Made by a program: the position numbers and the translations under genes
The notes under the pieces: model-generated
Databases searched by the model: none
The model's input: only the letters and a program-made list of their open reading frames with translations
What the model was told of the DNA's origin: nothing
Origin: Acidobacteriota bacterium
Lineage (GTDB): Bacteria; Acidobacteriota; Terriglobia; Bryobacterales; Bryobacteraceae
Length of the DNA stretch: 64,000 bases
Assembly: GCA_018268715.1 (NCBI GenBank)
Contig: JAFDVZ010000002.1
Span: 739,632-803,631, forward strand
Reading direction: 5' to 3'
Part shown: positions 1-9,855 of the stretch, piece by piece
Numbering within the stretch: the first letter of the stretch is position 1
Layout: every line of letters begins with the position of its first letter

Positions 1-848
<848 letters not shown>

Positions 849-852
<4 letters not shown>

Positions 853-1697
853 GCCTCACCGACCTGCACACCCACACCACCCGGTCCGACGGAACGCTGA
901 CGCCTATCGAACTGGTGGAGGCCGCCCTGCGCGCTGGCGTCAGGACCCTCGCCGTCACCGACCACGACCGCGTGTTTGAAGCGCCCGAAGCCTCCCAGGC
1001 GGCCGCCCGCCAGGGCCTCGACCTCATCTGCGGCATTGAACTGTCGTGCCGGCATGAGGGCCGCACCGTCCACCTGCTGGGCTACTTCTTCAACGGCGTC
1101 GACCGCTCCGGCTTCGACGCCTGGCTCAACCAGCTTCTCGACTCGCGGCGCGACCGCAACCGTCGTCTCGCCGCCCGGCTCCGTGATCTCGGCGTGGCCA
1201 TCGAGTTGGAGGAGGCCGAATCCTACGGCCACGGTCTTACCGGAAGGCCGCACTTTGCCCGCGTGTTGATGGACAAGGGGTATGTGGCCTCGCTGCGCGA
1301 AGCGTTCGACCGCTACCTGGGCGAATCGGCGCCGGGCTACGTGGAGCGCGATTCACCCGACGTGCCGCACGCGGTGCGCCGCATGCTCGCGGCGGGAGCG
1401 GTGGCGAGCCTGGCCCACCCGGTGCGGCTGGCCGGCCGGGACCCCGCGCGGCAGGAACAGATCATCCGAGGCTTCGCCGAATCGGGCCTGACGGCCATCG
1501 AAGCGTTCCATTCCGACCACGCCCCGGCCGACGCGGAGCGCTTCGTCGCCATCGCCGGCAAGTACGGAATGGCGGTCAGCGGCGGTTCCGACTTCCACGG
1601 CGCCAACAAGCCCGGCGTGGAGTTGGGCACGGGAGTGAAGGGCAACCTGCGAGTCCCGGATTGGGTCGTTCCCGCGCTACGCCAACGGGCCGGTTGA
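849..1697 (+). CDS. PHP-domain metal-dependent phosphoesterase (TrpH/YciV-like)
   Basis: A protein of 282 residues. I chose the TTG at 849, which overlaps the ABC-F stop, because homology begins at once with TDLHTHTTRSDG. PHP metal ligands are visible: the HTH pair near the N-terminus, TDHDR (about residue 38), and GSDFHG near the C-terminus. Family members with this layout (TrpH/YciV, RNase AM) remove nucleotides from RNA 5' ends or hydrolyse 3',5'-nucleoside bisphosphates; the exact substrate here is inferred. It is cytoplasmic, with no signal peptide. It ends 21 bp from the convergent hydrolase gene. Confidence 0.85.
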
Positions 1698-1718
1698 ACG
1701 TCTGTCCGCCGGGGGCGC

Positions 1719-2657
1719 TCACCGGTCGGGCGTGAAGTACCGGCGCATGGCGCCCGCCAGCGCGTCCGGCGCCATCAGCACCGCGGAATGATCCAGGCCA
1801 TCCAGCGGCCGATACTCCGCCGTGGGCAGCGTGTGCGCGAGCGCCTTCGCGCCGTTGTGAAAGAACTCCTCGCTTTTCGCGCCCACCGCCGCCATCGCCG
1901 CCGGCGTGGTTCGTGACCACCGGTCTATCGGCAGCGGCCGCCCGGACTGTGTGCCGGCCAGAATCTTCAGGTCGTACGGCGCGGTGTGGGCAATCCGCGC
2001 CATGTCCCGCCAAGCCGGCAGGAACAGGCGCATGAAGGTGACGCCCACCGCCGGAATGCCCATCCCTTTCTGGAAGAACAGCGCCACCGCCCGGTCCCGG
2101 TCGTTCGCCGCTGCGGCGGCCCCGATCTCATGGGCCAGCGAATCCGGCGTCGGAGCATGGCTCGCGTCCACAATGAACGGAGGCTCATAGAGGAACAGCT
2201 TCCTGACCCTCGCCCCCAATCGGCTGCCGGCGTCAAGCGCCAGCACGGCGCCGGACGAACTGCCGAACAGGAACACCGGTTCGCCGGCCGCGCCGCACAG
2301 GGCCTCCAGATCCTCCACCTCGCGTTCCACCGCGTAGGGCGCTGCATCCGAACTCTCCCCTCGCCCCCGCCGGTCATAGTTGATCACCGTGAAGGAGGAC
2401 GCCAGCCGCCTGGCCAGTGGGCGCGCGCCGTCCCGGTCGGCCAGGGCCGCGGATACAAGAATCACCACAGGCCCGGCGCCCGTCTGTTCGTACGCGATCA
2501 GCGCGCCATCGCGGGACCTCGCCGTCTTGTGAATCGCCCCCGGCGGCGGCCCGCCCGTGCTCATCATTTTGCCCAGCGCCAGCCGGAGGCCGAAGGCGCC
2601 GCCGGCCGCCACGGCGACCAACACAATCCCCGCAAAGTTCAGCATGCGTGAGCTCAC
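1719..2657 (-). CDS. alpha/beta hydrolase with N-terminal membrane anchor or signal
   Basis: A protein of 312 residues. An N-terminal hydrophobic stretch (about residues 8-27) precedes an alpha/beta-hydrolase fold. The nucleophile elbow reads GSSSG (Ser in GxSxG), the strand before it contains NYDRRGRGES, and the likely catalytic His lies in LDGLDHSAV near the C-terminus. The substrate is unknown. The start overlaps the stop of the AHSA1 gene by 4 bp (ATGA), so it is the third gene of an ArsR-AHSA1-hydrolase operon. Inference: its expression follows the ArsR regulator. Confidence 0.8.
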   Translation of the reverse strand: MSSRMLNFAGIVLVAVAAGGAFGLRLALGKMMSTGGPPPGAIHKTARSRDGALIAYEQTGAGPVVILVSAALADRDGARPLARRLASSFTVINYDRRGRGESSDAAPYAVEREVEDLEALCGAAGEPVFLFGSSSGAVLALDAGSRLGARVRKLFLYEPPFIVDASHAPTPDSLAHEIGAAAAANDRDRAVALFFQKGMGIPAVGVTFMRLFLPAWRDMARIAHTAPYDLKILAGTQSGRPLPIDRWSRTTPAAMAAVGAKSEEFFHNGAKALAHTLPTAEYRPLDGLDHSAVLMAPDALAGAMRRYFTPDR

Positions 2658-3157
2658 CGTGGAGCGCCCACCGGAGCGGCGATCCCGCTAGCGGCGAACA
2701 TCTCGGCCAGCCGGTCATAACTCTCGGCGGCGCCATGCTCCATGCCGCTTCGAATCACCGCGTCCCGGACCTCCCGGGACGGATAGAGAATCGTGGCGGT
2801 CAGCGTCGTGCAGCCATCCTGCTCGGTGAAGACGGAAGTAACTCGCGCCTCGCCGGGAAAGTCGTCGAACGACTCGATATGGACCGATCGTTCCGGCGGC
2901 GAGAGCTCGCGATAGACTCCGCGCATGCCCAACTCGCGCCCATCCGGCGCCCGCAGCACAAACCGGAAGCCGCCGCCCACGCGCGTATCGACATCGCAGG
3001 TGATGAGCGTCCACCCGCGGGGACCGAACCACCGTCTAAGGATCTCGGGTTTTGTGAACGCCTCGTAGACCAGATGGCGTGGCGCCTTGAACAAACGGGT
3101 CAGGGTAATCTCTCGGTCACTGGGCAGAGTTACGGATAGGGTTCCAGTATTCTTCAT
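2654..3157 (-). CDS. SRPBCC / AHSA1-type (START-like) protein
   Basis: A protein of 167 residues with the AHSA1 pattern: REITLTRLFKAPRHLVYEAF at the N-terminus, then KPEILRRWFGP and a late YPSREVRDAVIRSGMEHG segment. These helix-grip proteins bind hydrophobic ligands; most bacterial members have no known biochemical role. The gene lies 17 bp downstream of the ArsR gene and overlaps the hydrolase gene by 4 bp. The ArsR-AHSA1 pairing is very common in bacteria and suggests co-regulation. No signal peptide. Confidence 0.88.
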   Translation of the reverse strand: MKNTGTLSVTLPSDREITLTRLFKAPRHLVYEAFTKPEILRRWFGPRGWTLITCDVDTRVGGGFRFVLRAPDGRELGMRGVYRELSPPERSVHIESFDDFPGEARVTSVFTEQDGCTTLTATILYPSREVRDAVIRSGMEHGAAESYDRLAEMFAASGIAAPVGAPR

Positions 3158-3174
3158 ATTCGTCTCCAGTCGAG

Positions 3175-3537
3175 TTAACGTTGAGCCGGCCGCCGCCCGG
3201 GGTTCGCCTTCCCCTTGGCGGACTTCCGAGCTGTCTGCATATCCTCGAGCACCGCATCCAGCCGCTCGAACTGTTGATCGAGCAGGGTCCGATACCGTTC
3301 CAGCCAGCGATCGAGTTCCTGGAACGGTTGAGCGCGCAGGGCGTAGATACGCCGCTGGGCCTCCGGCCGCACCTCGACCAGTCCGGCCTCGCTCAGCGCG
3401 CGAAGGTGCTTTGAAGCCTGTGGCTGGCGGATGCCGAGCCGTTCGGCCACCGCCCCCACCGGCAGGGGTTCACGAAACAGGAGATCGACAATCTGAAGGC
3501 GGCTGGGCTCGGCCAGGGCTTTGAAAGTCTCGAGCAT
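3175..3537 (-). CDS. ArsR/SmtB-family winged-helix repressor
   Basis: A protein of 120 residues. The winged helix is clear: LAEPSRLQIVDLLF, then VAERLGIRQPQASKHLRAL as the recognition helix, followed by the wing. There are no cysteine pairs of the metal-sensing kind, so it is probably a non-metal ArsR of the type paired with AHSA1 proteins. It is the first gene of a three-gene operon and probably autoregulates from the 64 bp upstream (3,538-3,601). The Lys/Arg-rich tail is probably flexible. Confidence 0.87.
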   Translation of the reverse strand: MLETFKALAEPSRLQIVDLLFREPLPVGAVAERLGIRQPQASKHLRALSEAGLVEVRPEAQRRIYALRAQPFQELDRWLERYRTLLDQQFERLDAVLEDMQTARKSAKGKANPGRRPAQR

Positions 3538-3601
3538 CGCGATCAGTATTCCACAATGAGAATATTCCAGTCAAGGAATCAACCGGCGACGCCAATCGGA
3601 C

Positions 3602-4265
3602 TTACGGCTGCATGACCCCGGAAAGAAAGATCGTGCGGCCGTTTGCCGCGGGAGTCCGTTCCGTGAGGATGCCGGCCACGCGGTCTGCGTCGACGGGCCG
3701 GTAATTGGCCGGTATAAGCGGCCCGAGGATGTTGCTGGCGAACGTGAATGCCGCCTCGAGTGGGCGTTGCGGTTGGCCGAGCGAATGCCTGTCGCCGACG
3801 AGCACCGACGGCCGCACAATCACCAGCCCCTCAAAGGAAAGGCCCGAGACAGCGTCTTCCAACTCGCCCTTCACCCGGTTGTAGAAGACCTTGGAGGTGG
3901 AACTGGCCGCCATAGCGCTGACCAGGCCGCAGCGCCGGGCGCCGGCGGCACGCGCGGCGCGAGCCACGGCGAGGTTCGCATCGAAATCGACAGCGCGAAA
4001 GGCCTGTTGGCTGCCGGCGGTTTTGATGGTAGTGCCAAGAGCCAGGTAGACCATCATCGATGGGCGGCAGCGCTGGCAAAGCGGCGAAATCGACCTTGTG
4101 ACAGGTGACGCGCGGATCGGAAAAAGCGAGTTCCCGCCGCGCCAACACATGGATAGCCCCAACCCCGGCGTCAGCCAACAAACGGCTGAGGATCGAACGT
4201 CCCACCAGGCCGGTTGCGCCTGCTAACGCGACCGATCTGCGAGTCGCCTCTGTCTTTGACGTCAT
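3602..4265 (-). pseudogene. NAD(P)-binding atypical SDR, broken by a single-base frameshift
   Basis: Two frames together give one complete atypical short-chain dehydrogenase. The 5' part (4,265 down to about 4,053) contains the Rossmann motif GATGLVG; the 3' part (about 4,051 to 3,602) continues with VYLALGT, FYNRVKGE (the YxxxK catalytic pair) and IVRPSVL. The break is at the run 4,051-4,052: removing one C (plus strand) restores PIDD-VYLALG. This is either a true pseudogene or a sequencing error, since the rest of the gene is undamaged. The family includes YbjT/epimerase-like oxidoreductases; the substrate is unknown. Confidence 0.75.
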
Positions 4266-4554
4266 GTCGTTGCCTCAAACGAGTAATCTGCGCGCCCCGA
4301 AAACCAGCCATCCGTCGGTGTCCGGCGTCTGAAGGGGGCGCAGTATCGATTTCCGCCGCCAACGCCCCACGTCTACAGGCTGGCAAAGGCGGCGCCCGCG
4401 ATGGGCAATCCGTACTCCAGGACCGCGCGAAACTTCATGCTTTGCAGTGCACCCCTCGATGGTCATCATCCTCTCCGCAGTCAGGTCCGACGCATGACGT
4501 CCTCGCGTCCACCTCGGTATCGTGGGGCGGCGAACCCTCGATCCACACTCCATG
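4266..4554. other. Intergenic stretch without recognisable gene
   Basis: About 290 bp between the broken SDR gene and the grpB 3' remnant. Short open frames exist on both strands but none resembles a known family or has a convincing start. I see no repeat, terminator or RNA gene. It may be decayed sequence downstream of the grpB remnant. Confidence 0.5.
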
Positions 4555-4831
4555 GGGACGTCCTGAGGCGCGAATCCTCGACATGATCTCCTTGATCCCG
4601 GGTGCCTTGGCGTCGGCGTAATTCTGGGAGTACTTCCATTCCCGTCGCGCCTGCTTCCATCCGGCGTACAACCCGCGATCGATTTCGTTTGTCCGCAACC
4701 AACCGCGAAACGCCAGCATTTGTTGAACTTCTGCGCAGGCGGCCGGGAATAATGGAGATTGACATCTCTTCCCGTGCCTAATCACCCTGCGTCTATACCA
4801 ATCTGGCTCTTGGACCCGGAGCCTGCAACCA
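4555..4831 (-). pseudogene. grpB-like (UPF0157) gene, 3' remnant
   Basis: Read on the minus strand, this encodes the second half of a GrpB/UPF0157 nucleotidyltransferase-fold protein. Visible are RLRVQEPDWY, then FPAACAEVQQML, AFRGWLRTNEIDRGLYAG and REWKYSQNYADAK, ending at EIMSRIRA. These match the family's EPDW, FRDWLR and YADAK blocks as I remember them. There is no N-terminal half here; the matching half lies at 7,936-8,234 on the same strand. The frame runs on past the expected end of the protein, so it is non-functional. Confidence 0.7.
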
Positions 4832-4955
4832 ACAAGGCGAACGCGGAGTATTGGCGATTGAGAATCGCCCGCAATGTTGCGCGATTCCGCTAATCTGATT
4901 TCACTCAACAACTCCTTGGTATGCGGTCATCATTTGGGAATGTGAACTTAGAGAA

Positions 4956-4986
4956 TTGGCGCGAGTCGAGCGGCGTCTGATAGCAT
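4956..4986 (+). promoter_or_regulatory. Possible promoter of the Z1 gene
   Basis: TTGGCG at 4,956-4,961 and an extended -10-like TGATAGCAT ending at 4,986 are spaced about 19 bp apart, 30 bp before the ATG at 5,016. An AAGGTGAAGGA ribosome-binding site lies between. Spacing is long and the match is weak. Confidence 0.25.
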
Positions 4987-5015
4987 TCTTGAAGAAAACT
5001 AGTTAAGGTGAAGGA

Positions 5016-7154
5016 ATGACGGGTTTCTACTCGCGTTTGCGTGAAGCGCGACAAGACGACGACCAGTTAGCGGCTTGCATAGAACGCGTCGCTAAACAAC
5101 TGGAGGACACTTCTACGAGCGGTGATCGCCCCGGCATGCTGCTTGGAAAAATTCAGTCGGGCAAGACGCGCGCCTTCGTCGGAGTGATTGCCCGCGCATT
5201 CGACCGGGGCGTCGACATTGCCGTCGTCTTCACAAAGGGGACCAAGACGCTTTCCGCGCAAACAGTGGCGCGCCTGCGGCATGATCTACGGGACTTCATA
5301 AATGATGACGAGGTCCTTGTTTTCGACATTATGCAGCCACCGGGGCAGCTTACGAAAAGCGAGCAGCGCCGAAAGCTCGTTATTGTCGCGAAGAAACAAT
5401 CGCAGAATTTGGATCGGATGCTCCATTTCTTCGCTCATGATTATCCCGATCTGAAGGACCGCCGAGTTCTGGTTGTGGATGACGAGGCGGACTTGGCGAG
5501 CGTCAGATTCGTGCAAAAGCGAAATCAGCCCGATGTTGAGCAGGGTAAGATAGCAGAAAAGATGGACAATCTTCGCCGTCTTGTCGGCAAGCTTGTGTTC
5601 TTTCAAGTCACTGCAACACCGTATTCGCTCTATTTGCAGCCGGACGGTTATGAAGAAAGCGGCTATGTCTTCAAGCCGAAGAAGCCGGCATTTACGGAGC
5701 TTCTGCCGATCCACAGCGCGTACGTTGGAGGCGATGACTATTTTATTCGACGGCCCGATCCCGATCCACGATCGTTCTTATTCGTTCCAGTCCAACGCGA
5801 AGAACAAGACGCTCTGCGGAGGCCGGACCAACGTCGGATTCGGGAAGACAACGTTTTGGATTCGCCCAATACCCGTGGGCTCGTCCGCGCCATTCTGACG
5901 TTTGTGCTGGCGGTCTGCCTTCGCCGCTGGCAACAGGCCGAGGCCAACGATAAGAAGAAGAAATACGCCATGGTAATCCATAACGACACGCAGAAGGCCG
6001 CTCACGCCTGGCAGAATCAAGTGATCGGATGGATTTTCGATGCGGCATCGAGCGCGGCAGTTGATGAGCCGGAAAGGCTGCGCCGTTATTTCGCTGACGC
6101 TTATGCCGATTTGAAGGAGTCCATCGAAGCGGACCAAGGGCGGCTTCCGGGCGTCGATCAGGCGTTTGAGATGTTTGTCAATGCCTTACAGGGCGATGAC
6201 ATGGTCCGCGAGACCGTCAACTCGGACCGCGAGGTTATGGCTCTGCTCGACGAGAGGGCCGAACTGAAGTTGCGCACGCCTTTCAATATTTACCTTGGCG
6301 GGAGCATCCTTGATCGTGGCATCACTATCCCCAATCTCATCGCCTTCTACTACGGCCGCAACCCGCGGACGATGCAGGCTGACACCGTTCTGCAGCACTC
6401 GCGAATGTATGGAAGCCGAGATCGACGCGATCTGGCGGTAACGCGATTCTATACCTCACGCGACGTCTACAGTCGGCTCTCAACGATCAACGATTTTGAG
6501 AACGCTTTGCGCGAGGCGTTCGAGAGCGGCGCGCACGAGCAAGGCGTTGTATTTCTTCAAGCGGATGCTCGAGATCGCGTGCGCCCATGCGCTCCGAATA
6601 AGGTTCTTCTGAGTAATGTCGTCGCGGTGCGTCCGAACGGCCTTTACCTTCCGACGGGATTTCAAACGCGGCGGACTACAAAGGATTTGGCGGAGGCGGA
6701 TCGGGAGTTAAGACAGCTGATCCCTCCGGACGCGATCGATCAGCAGCAATTCGTAGATATAGATCGTGGCACTGCGCGGCACATCATCGCGGTGATTGAA
6801 AAGACGTTGGAGTTTCCGGACGACGACTTCGAGTGGGACGCGATGCGCGGCCTGCTGGATTACTACTCGGATGTCAGGGATGGGGGTGATGGAAAAGTCT
6901 TGCTGCTCGCAGAGACACGCCGTGCATTGTCGCGCTCGGCGTCTGGGGACAAATCAGGCCTCTCGATCATCGGCGGCGGAGCCATCCGTACTCTGGTGCG
7001 TGACCCAGTTCGGTCCAAACCGGCCCTGGTGCTGCTCCGCCAAGAAGGAATGCGGGAGCAGGGATGGTCGGGACATCCCTTCTGGTGGCCGATCCTAGCA
7101 GCTCCAGCGACAGCCGAGCCGTGCGTATTTGCTACTAAGGTCGCCACCGATTGA
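5016..7154 (+). CDS. Z1-domain protein, helicase-like P-loop ATPase (defence-associated family)
   Basis: A protein of 712 residues. Seen in order: Walker A GKIQSGKT (about residue 45), Walker B-like VVDDEADLAS (about 150), a TATPY motif, then a Z1 core with GGSILDRGITIPNL and QHSRMYGSRDRRDLA, resembling helicase motifs V and VI. Z1 proteins are superfamily-2-like ATPases often found in restriction/defence islands beside MutL-like, AIPR or PD-(D/E)XK genes; none of those partners is visible here. The ATG has a good Shine-Dalgarno (AAGGTGAAGGA). Codon use is less GC-rich than its neighbours, which with the split grpB gene suggests horizontal acquisition. The activity is inferred. Confidence 0.8.
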   Translation: MTGFYSRLREARQDDDQLAACIERVAKQLEDTSTSGDRPGMLLGKIQSGKTRAFVGVIARAFDRGVDIAVVFTKGTKTLSAQTVARLRHDLRDFINDDEVLVFDIMQPPGQLTKSEQRRKLVIVAKKQSQNLDRMLHFFAHDYPDLKDRRVLVVDDEADLASVRFVQKRNQPDVEQGKIAEKMDNLRRLVGKLVFFQVTATPYSLYLQPDGYEESGYVFKPKKPAFTELLPIHSAYVGGDDYFIRRPDPDPRSFLFVPVQREEQDALRRPDQRRIREDNVLDSPNTRGLVRAILTFVLAVCLRRWQQAEANDKKKKYAMVIHNDTQKAAHAWQNQVIGWIFDAASSAAVDEPERLRRYFADAYADLKESIEADQGRLPGVDQAFEMFVNALQGDDMVRETVNSDREVMALLDERAELKLRTPFNIYLGGSILDRGITIPNLIAFYYGRNPRTMQADTVLQHSRMYGSRDRRDLAVTRFYTSRDVYSRLSTINDFENALREAFESGAHEQGVVFLQADARDRVRPCAPNKVLLSNVVAVRPNGLYLPTGFQTRRTTKDLAEADRELRQLIPPDAIDQQQFVDIDRGTARHIIAVIEKTLEFPDDDFEWDAMRGLLDYYSDVRDGGDGKVLLLAETRRALSRSASGDKSGLSIIGGGAIRTLVRDPVRSKPALVLLRQEGMREQGWSGHPFWWPILAAPATAEPCVFATKVATD

Positions 7155-7935
7155 GGGAATTATAGAGACTCTACGTTAAGCGTTCGTGTTTGATCAGCTT
7201 AATCGACATGCAAAATGCCGTAGTGGAGCGAACTGTTATGGTGTGAGCTAAGAGTGAAGCCAGAGGCTCGCTCGCGGAAACCTGAAATACTACGGTGCCA
7301 ACCGGGACAAGGGGCTGTTGTCTGCACCGTGGCCCCGATGAAACCGACGACCACGCGGCACTGGACGTTTTGATGGACGAACCGCACCGATGAGAACCTC
7401 ATGGCCTGCCCGTTGGCAGGGATTGCGATAACTACCTATCGGCTGACGAGACCCATTTGGCCTGTTTGCTGGAATGCGTGGCTGCCGGCGCGGCCGGCCC
7501 GTCGAAGCTCTTAAGACAAGAAACCGGCAACGCGTTGTTGCACGATCAACTCCCGCTGAGGACGCCGGTGGACGCGAGGTCTGTGAAGATGGGCTTCCCT
7601 TGGGAACGTTGACAATGATCGGTGAGCTCCGAATTTGAGACTTGCCCGTTGCTACGCTGCGTACGAGTACAACGAGCCGAGACTCGAGGAACCAGGCCAA
7701 ATCGTTTTCAAACTCTTTCCTTCGATGGCCGAGTCGGTGCGGTGGAACTTCGAGAGTTCCAATAACATCCTCCTGGCAGCTTGGCCCGAGGTCGGCAGTG
7801 AGGCAGCGCCGCAGGTACTTGCGACAGGTCGTGACATATGCCGAGGGAACTGGCTGTTGGTTCAGGACGGAAATTATCGTTTCGGACTGTCCTAGACTAG
7901 ACGGGCGGCCTGATTGTGAAGATCGTCCTGCGGGA
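7155..7935. other. Decayed non-coding stretch behind the Z1 gene
   Basis: About 780 bp with only short, interrupted open frames. One 86-codon plus-strand frame (7,635-7,895, TTG start) is the longest without stops, but it has no Shine-Dalgarno and resembles nothing I know. I see no terminator, transposase fragment or repeat I can name. It forms the right part of the proposed insertion and may be degraded cargo. Confidence 0.5.
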
Positions 7936-8234
7936 TGTAACCCTCTCCCCGTGGCGCGGCGACGTACTCCCTCCCTACCCGAGTCGGCCACAACGCGCAG
8001 AAGGCTAACAAGCGGTTTCGCCACCAATCCCGGGACGGAGGTGGATCCCACGTGTTCGATTCTCAATGCCCGTTCCCCGCGAGCCCTTCGGACTTCGTCC
8101 GATTCGAGCGCGAAGCGGTCCGGCCACGTGGGATCGTAAGCAGGCAGCAAAATGGGACCATACCGTACCTTCAGTTCGCCCAAGGGTTGCGTCTGGAGGT
8201 AGTCTCGCCCACTAGCGCATTCGGGTCCTTCCAA
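7936..8234 (-). pseudogene. grpB-like (UPF0157) gene, 5' remnant
   Basis: The minus strand encodes the N-terminal half of a GrpB-like protein: LLPAYDPTWPDRF, then ALRIEHVGSTSVPGLVAKP (the family's HVGSTxVPGL signature) and VVADSGREG. A frameshift near 7,965 moves the reading to EYVAAPRGEGYI in another frame, matching the family's segment before EPDW. Homology then stops. The missing half lies at 4,555-4,831. Confidence 0.72.
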
Positions 8235-8630
8235 CCCCGTTGAACGTTCAAAAATGGCCTTCCACCATACCCCGGTTTTCGCCGTTCACACAACTACGAA
8301 AAAGATATCTCCCAATAAATCAATGGGATCCGGAAACCGTACTCCCTCACTTGGCTGACAGGGCCGGTATCCTGGGGGTGGAGGGGCGATGGAAACAGCG
8401 CCAATCCGGAAGTCCGCAGTCCCTCACGCCCGGCGGATTGGGCGAACATCCACCTGAACCAGGTGGCCTGTAGCAAAATCCATCGAAGCGATAGGCGAAT
8501 CGCGCCAAAAACTCAAACAGCGGAAAACAAACGAGATCGCTGATCCAGCATGGCTCGCCACCCCCTCGATTACAAAACGAAGCCATAGCCAGTCACGGCG
8601 CCACACATCGAAGGTGTACTCCCGGCGACG
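8235..8630. other. Intergenic stretch, no gene recognised
   Basis: About 400 bp between the grpB 5' remnant and the end of rocD. Short minus-strand frames are present (for example 8,294-8,476), but without family resemblance or ribosome-binding site. It should contain the old grpB promoter region. I see nothing else. Confidence 0.45.
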
Positions 8631-9842
8631 CTACATCGAGAACGCTTGGCGGATCTGCGCCACCGACCAGGCCAGATCCTCGCGCGAGATCACCAGCGGA
8701 GGCGCCAGCCGGATCACGTAATCGTGCGTTTCCTTACAGAGCAGGCCCAACTCCTTCAGGCGCTCGCAGTAGGACCGCGCCGGCACAAACAGCTCGATGC
8801 CCACCAGCAGTCCGCGGCCCCGCACTTCCTTGATATGCGGATGCTGGATCTTGCGCAACTCGTACAGCAGCCAGGTCCCCAGCTCCTCGCTGCGCTCCGG
8901 AAGCTGCTCATCGAGAATCACCCGCAGCGCCGCCCGAGCCACCGCGCAGGCCAGCGGATTGCCACCGTATGTACTGCCGTGGCTGCCCGGCCGGAACACC
9001 CCCAGGATCTCGCGGGTCGACACTACCGCCGACACCGGGTACACGCCGCCCGACAGCGCCTTGCCCAGGATGAAGACGTCGGGCTGGACGCCCTCGCCGT
9101 GACAGGTCAGCAGGTTGCCCGTCCGCCCCAGCCCCGTCTGAATCTCATCGGCGACCATCAGGACGCGGTTGCGGCGGCAGATCTCGGCGACGTCCCGCAG
9201 GTAGCCGTCGCGCGGCACCAGAATGCCCGCCTCGCACTGGATGGGCTCGAACAGGAACGCGCAGGTGTTCGGCGTGATGGCCTCTTCGAGCGCCTCCGTA
9301 TCGCCGAACGGTATATTGACGAAGCCGGGCGTGAACGGCCCGAAACCGTCGCGGTACAGCGGCTCGGAAGAGAAGCCGACGATGGTGGTGGTGCGGCCGT
9401 GGAAGTTGTTGTCGCAGACGATGATCTCGGCCTCGCCCGGCGCGATGCCCTTCTTGGCGTAGCCCCACCGGCGGACCGCCTTGATGGCCGATTCCACCGC
9501 CTCGGCGCCGGTGTTCATGGGCAGCACCATCTCCATGCGGCACATGTCGGCCAGCTCCGCCTCAAACAGCGGCAACTGGTCGTTGCGAAACGCGCGCGAG
9601 GTCAGTGTGACGCGCGAGGCCTGCTCGAGCAGCGCCTGGTGGATGCGTGGATGGCAGTGGCCCTGGTTGAGCGCCGAGTACGCGCTCAGGCAGTCCAGGT
9701 AGCGGTTGCCCTCGATGTCGTAGGCCCACACGCCCTGCGCATGATCGATGACGACGTCCAGCGGGCGGTAGTTGTGCGCGCCCCAACGGTCTTCGAGATG
9801 GATGAGTTCTTCGGCCCGCGAACGGGCATCGGATTCCGCCAT
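8631..9842 (-). CDS. rocD: Ornithine aminotransferase (ornithine-oxo-acid transaminase)
   Basis: A protein of 403 residues, a normal length for a class-III PLP aminotransferase. Seen: [12 protein letters not shown], the NFHGRTTT segment, [13 protein letters not shown] (Asp binds the PLP pyridine nitrogen), the Schiff-base lysine in ILGKALSGG, and [13 protein letters not shown]. The [13 protein letters not shown] and RGLLVGIEL patterns fit ornithine aminotransferase better than acetylornithine or GABA enzymes. It converts ornithine and a 2-oxoacid to glutamate semialdehyde, which cyclises to pyrroline-5-carboxylate. The adjacent upstream proC (13 bp gap) supplies the next step to proline, which supports the assignment. 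Confidence 0.9.
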   Translation of the reverse strand: MAESDARSRAEELIHLEDRWGAHNYRPLDVVIDHAQGVWAYDIEGNRYLDCLSAYSALNQGHCHPRIHQALLEQASRVTLTSRAFRNDQLPLFEAELADMCRMEMVLPMNTGAEAVESAIKAVRRWGYAKKGIAPGEAEIIVCDNNFHGRTTTIVGFSSEPLYRDGFGPFTPGFVNIPFGDTEALEEAITPNTCAFLFEPIQCEAGILVPRDGYLRDVAEICRRNRVLMVADEIQTGLGRTGNLLTCHGEGVQPDVFILGKALSGGVYPVSAVVSTREILGVFRPGSHGSTYGGNPLACAVARAALRVILDEQLPERSEELGTWLLYELRKIQHPHIKEVRGRGLLVGIELFVPARSYCERLKELGLLCKETHDYVIRLAPPLVISREDLAWSVAQIRQAFSM

Positions 9843-9855
9843 GCCGCGTCCGTTC

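Larger units (their letters stand above)
4832..7938. mobile_element. Proposed insertion that splits the grpB-like gene and carries a Z1-domain gene
   Basis: The grpB 3' remnant ends at about 4,831 and the 5' remnant at about 7,936, both on the minus strand. They meet in the family's GY-x-LR-x-x-EPDW region, so about 3.1 kb appears to have been inserted. AACC occurs at both proposed edges (4,828-4,831 and 7,939-7,942) and could be a 4-bp target duplication, but four bases can match by chance. I see no terminal inverted repeats, transposase or integrase. The cargo gene (5,016-7,154) is visibly less GC-rich than its surroundings. Inference from layout. Confidence 0.4.

Noticed and set aside
7635..7895. 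An 86-residue protein gene
   Set aside because: TTG start, no Shine-Dalgarno, no recognisable family, and it lies in decayed DNA.
4828..7942. AACC as a proven target-site duplication
   Set aside because: Four bases match by chance too easily and no terminal inverted repeats are seen; kept only as a hint.
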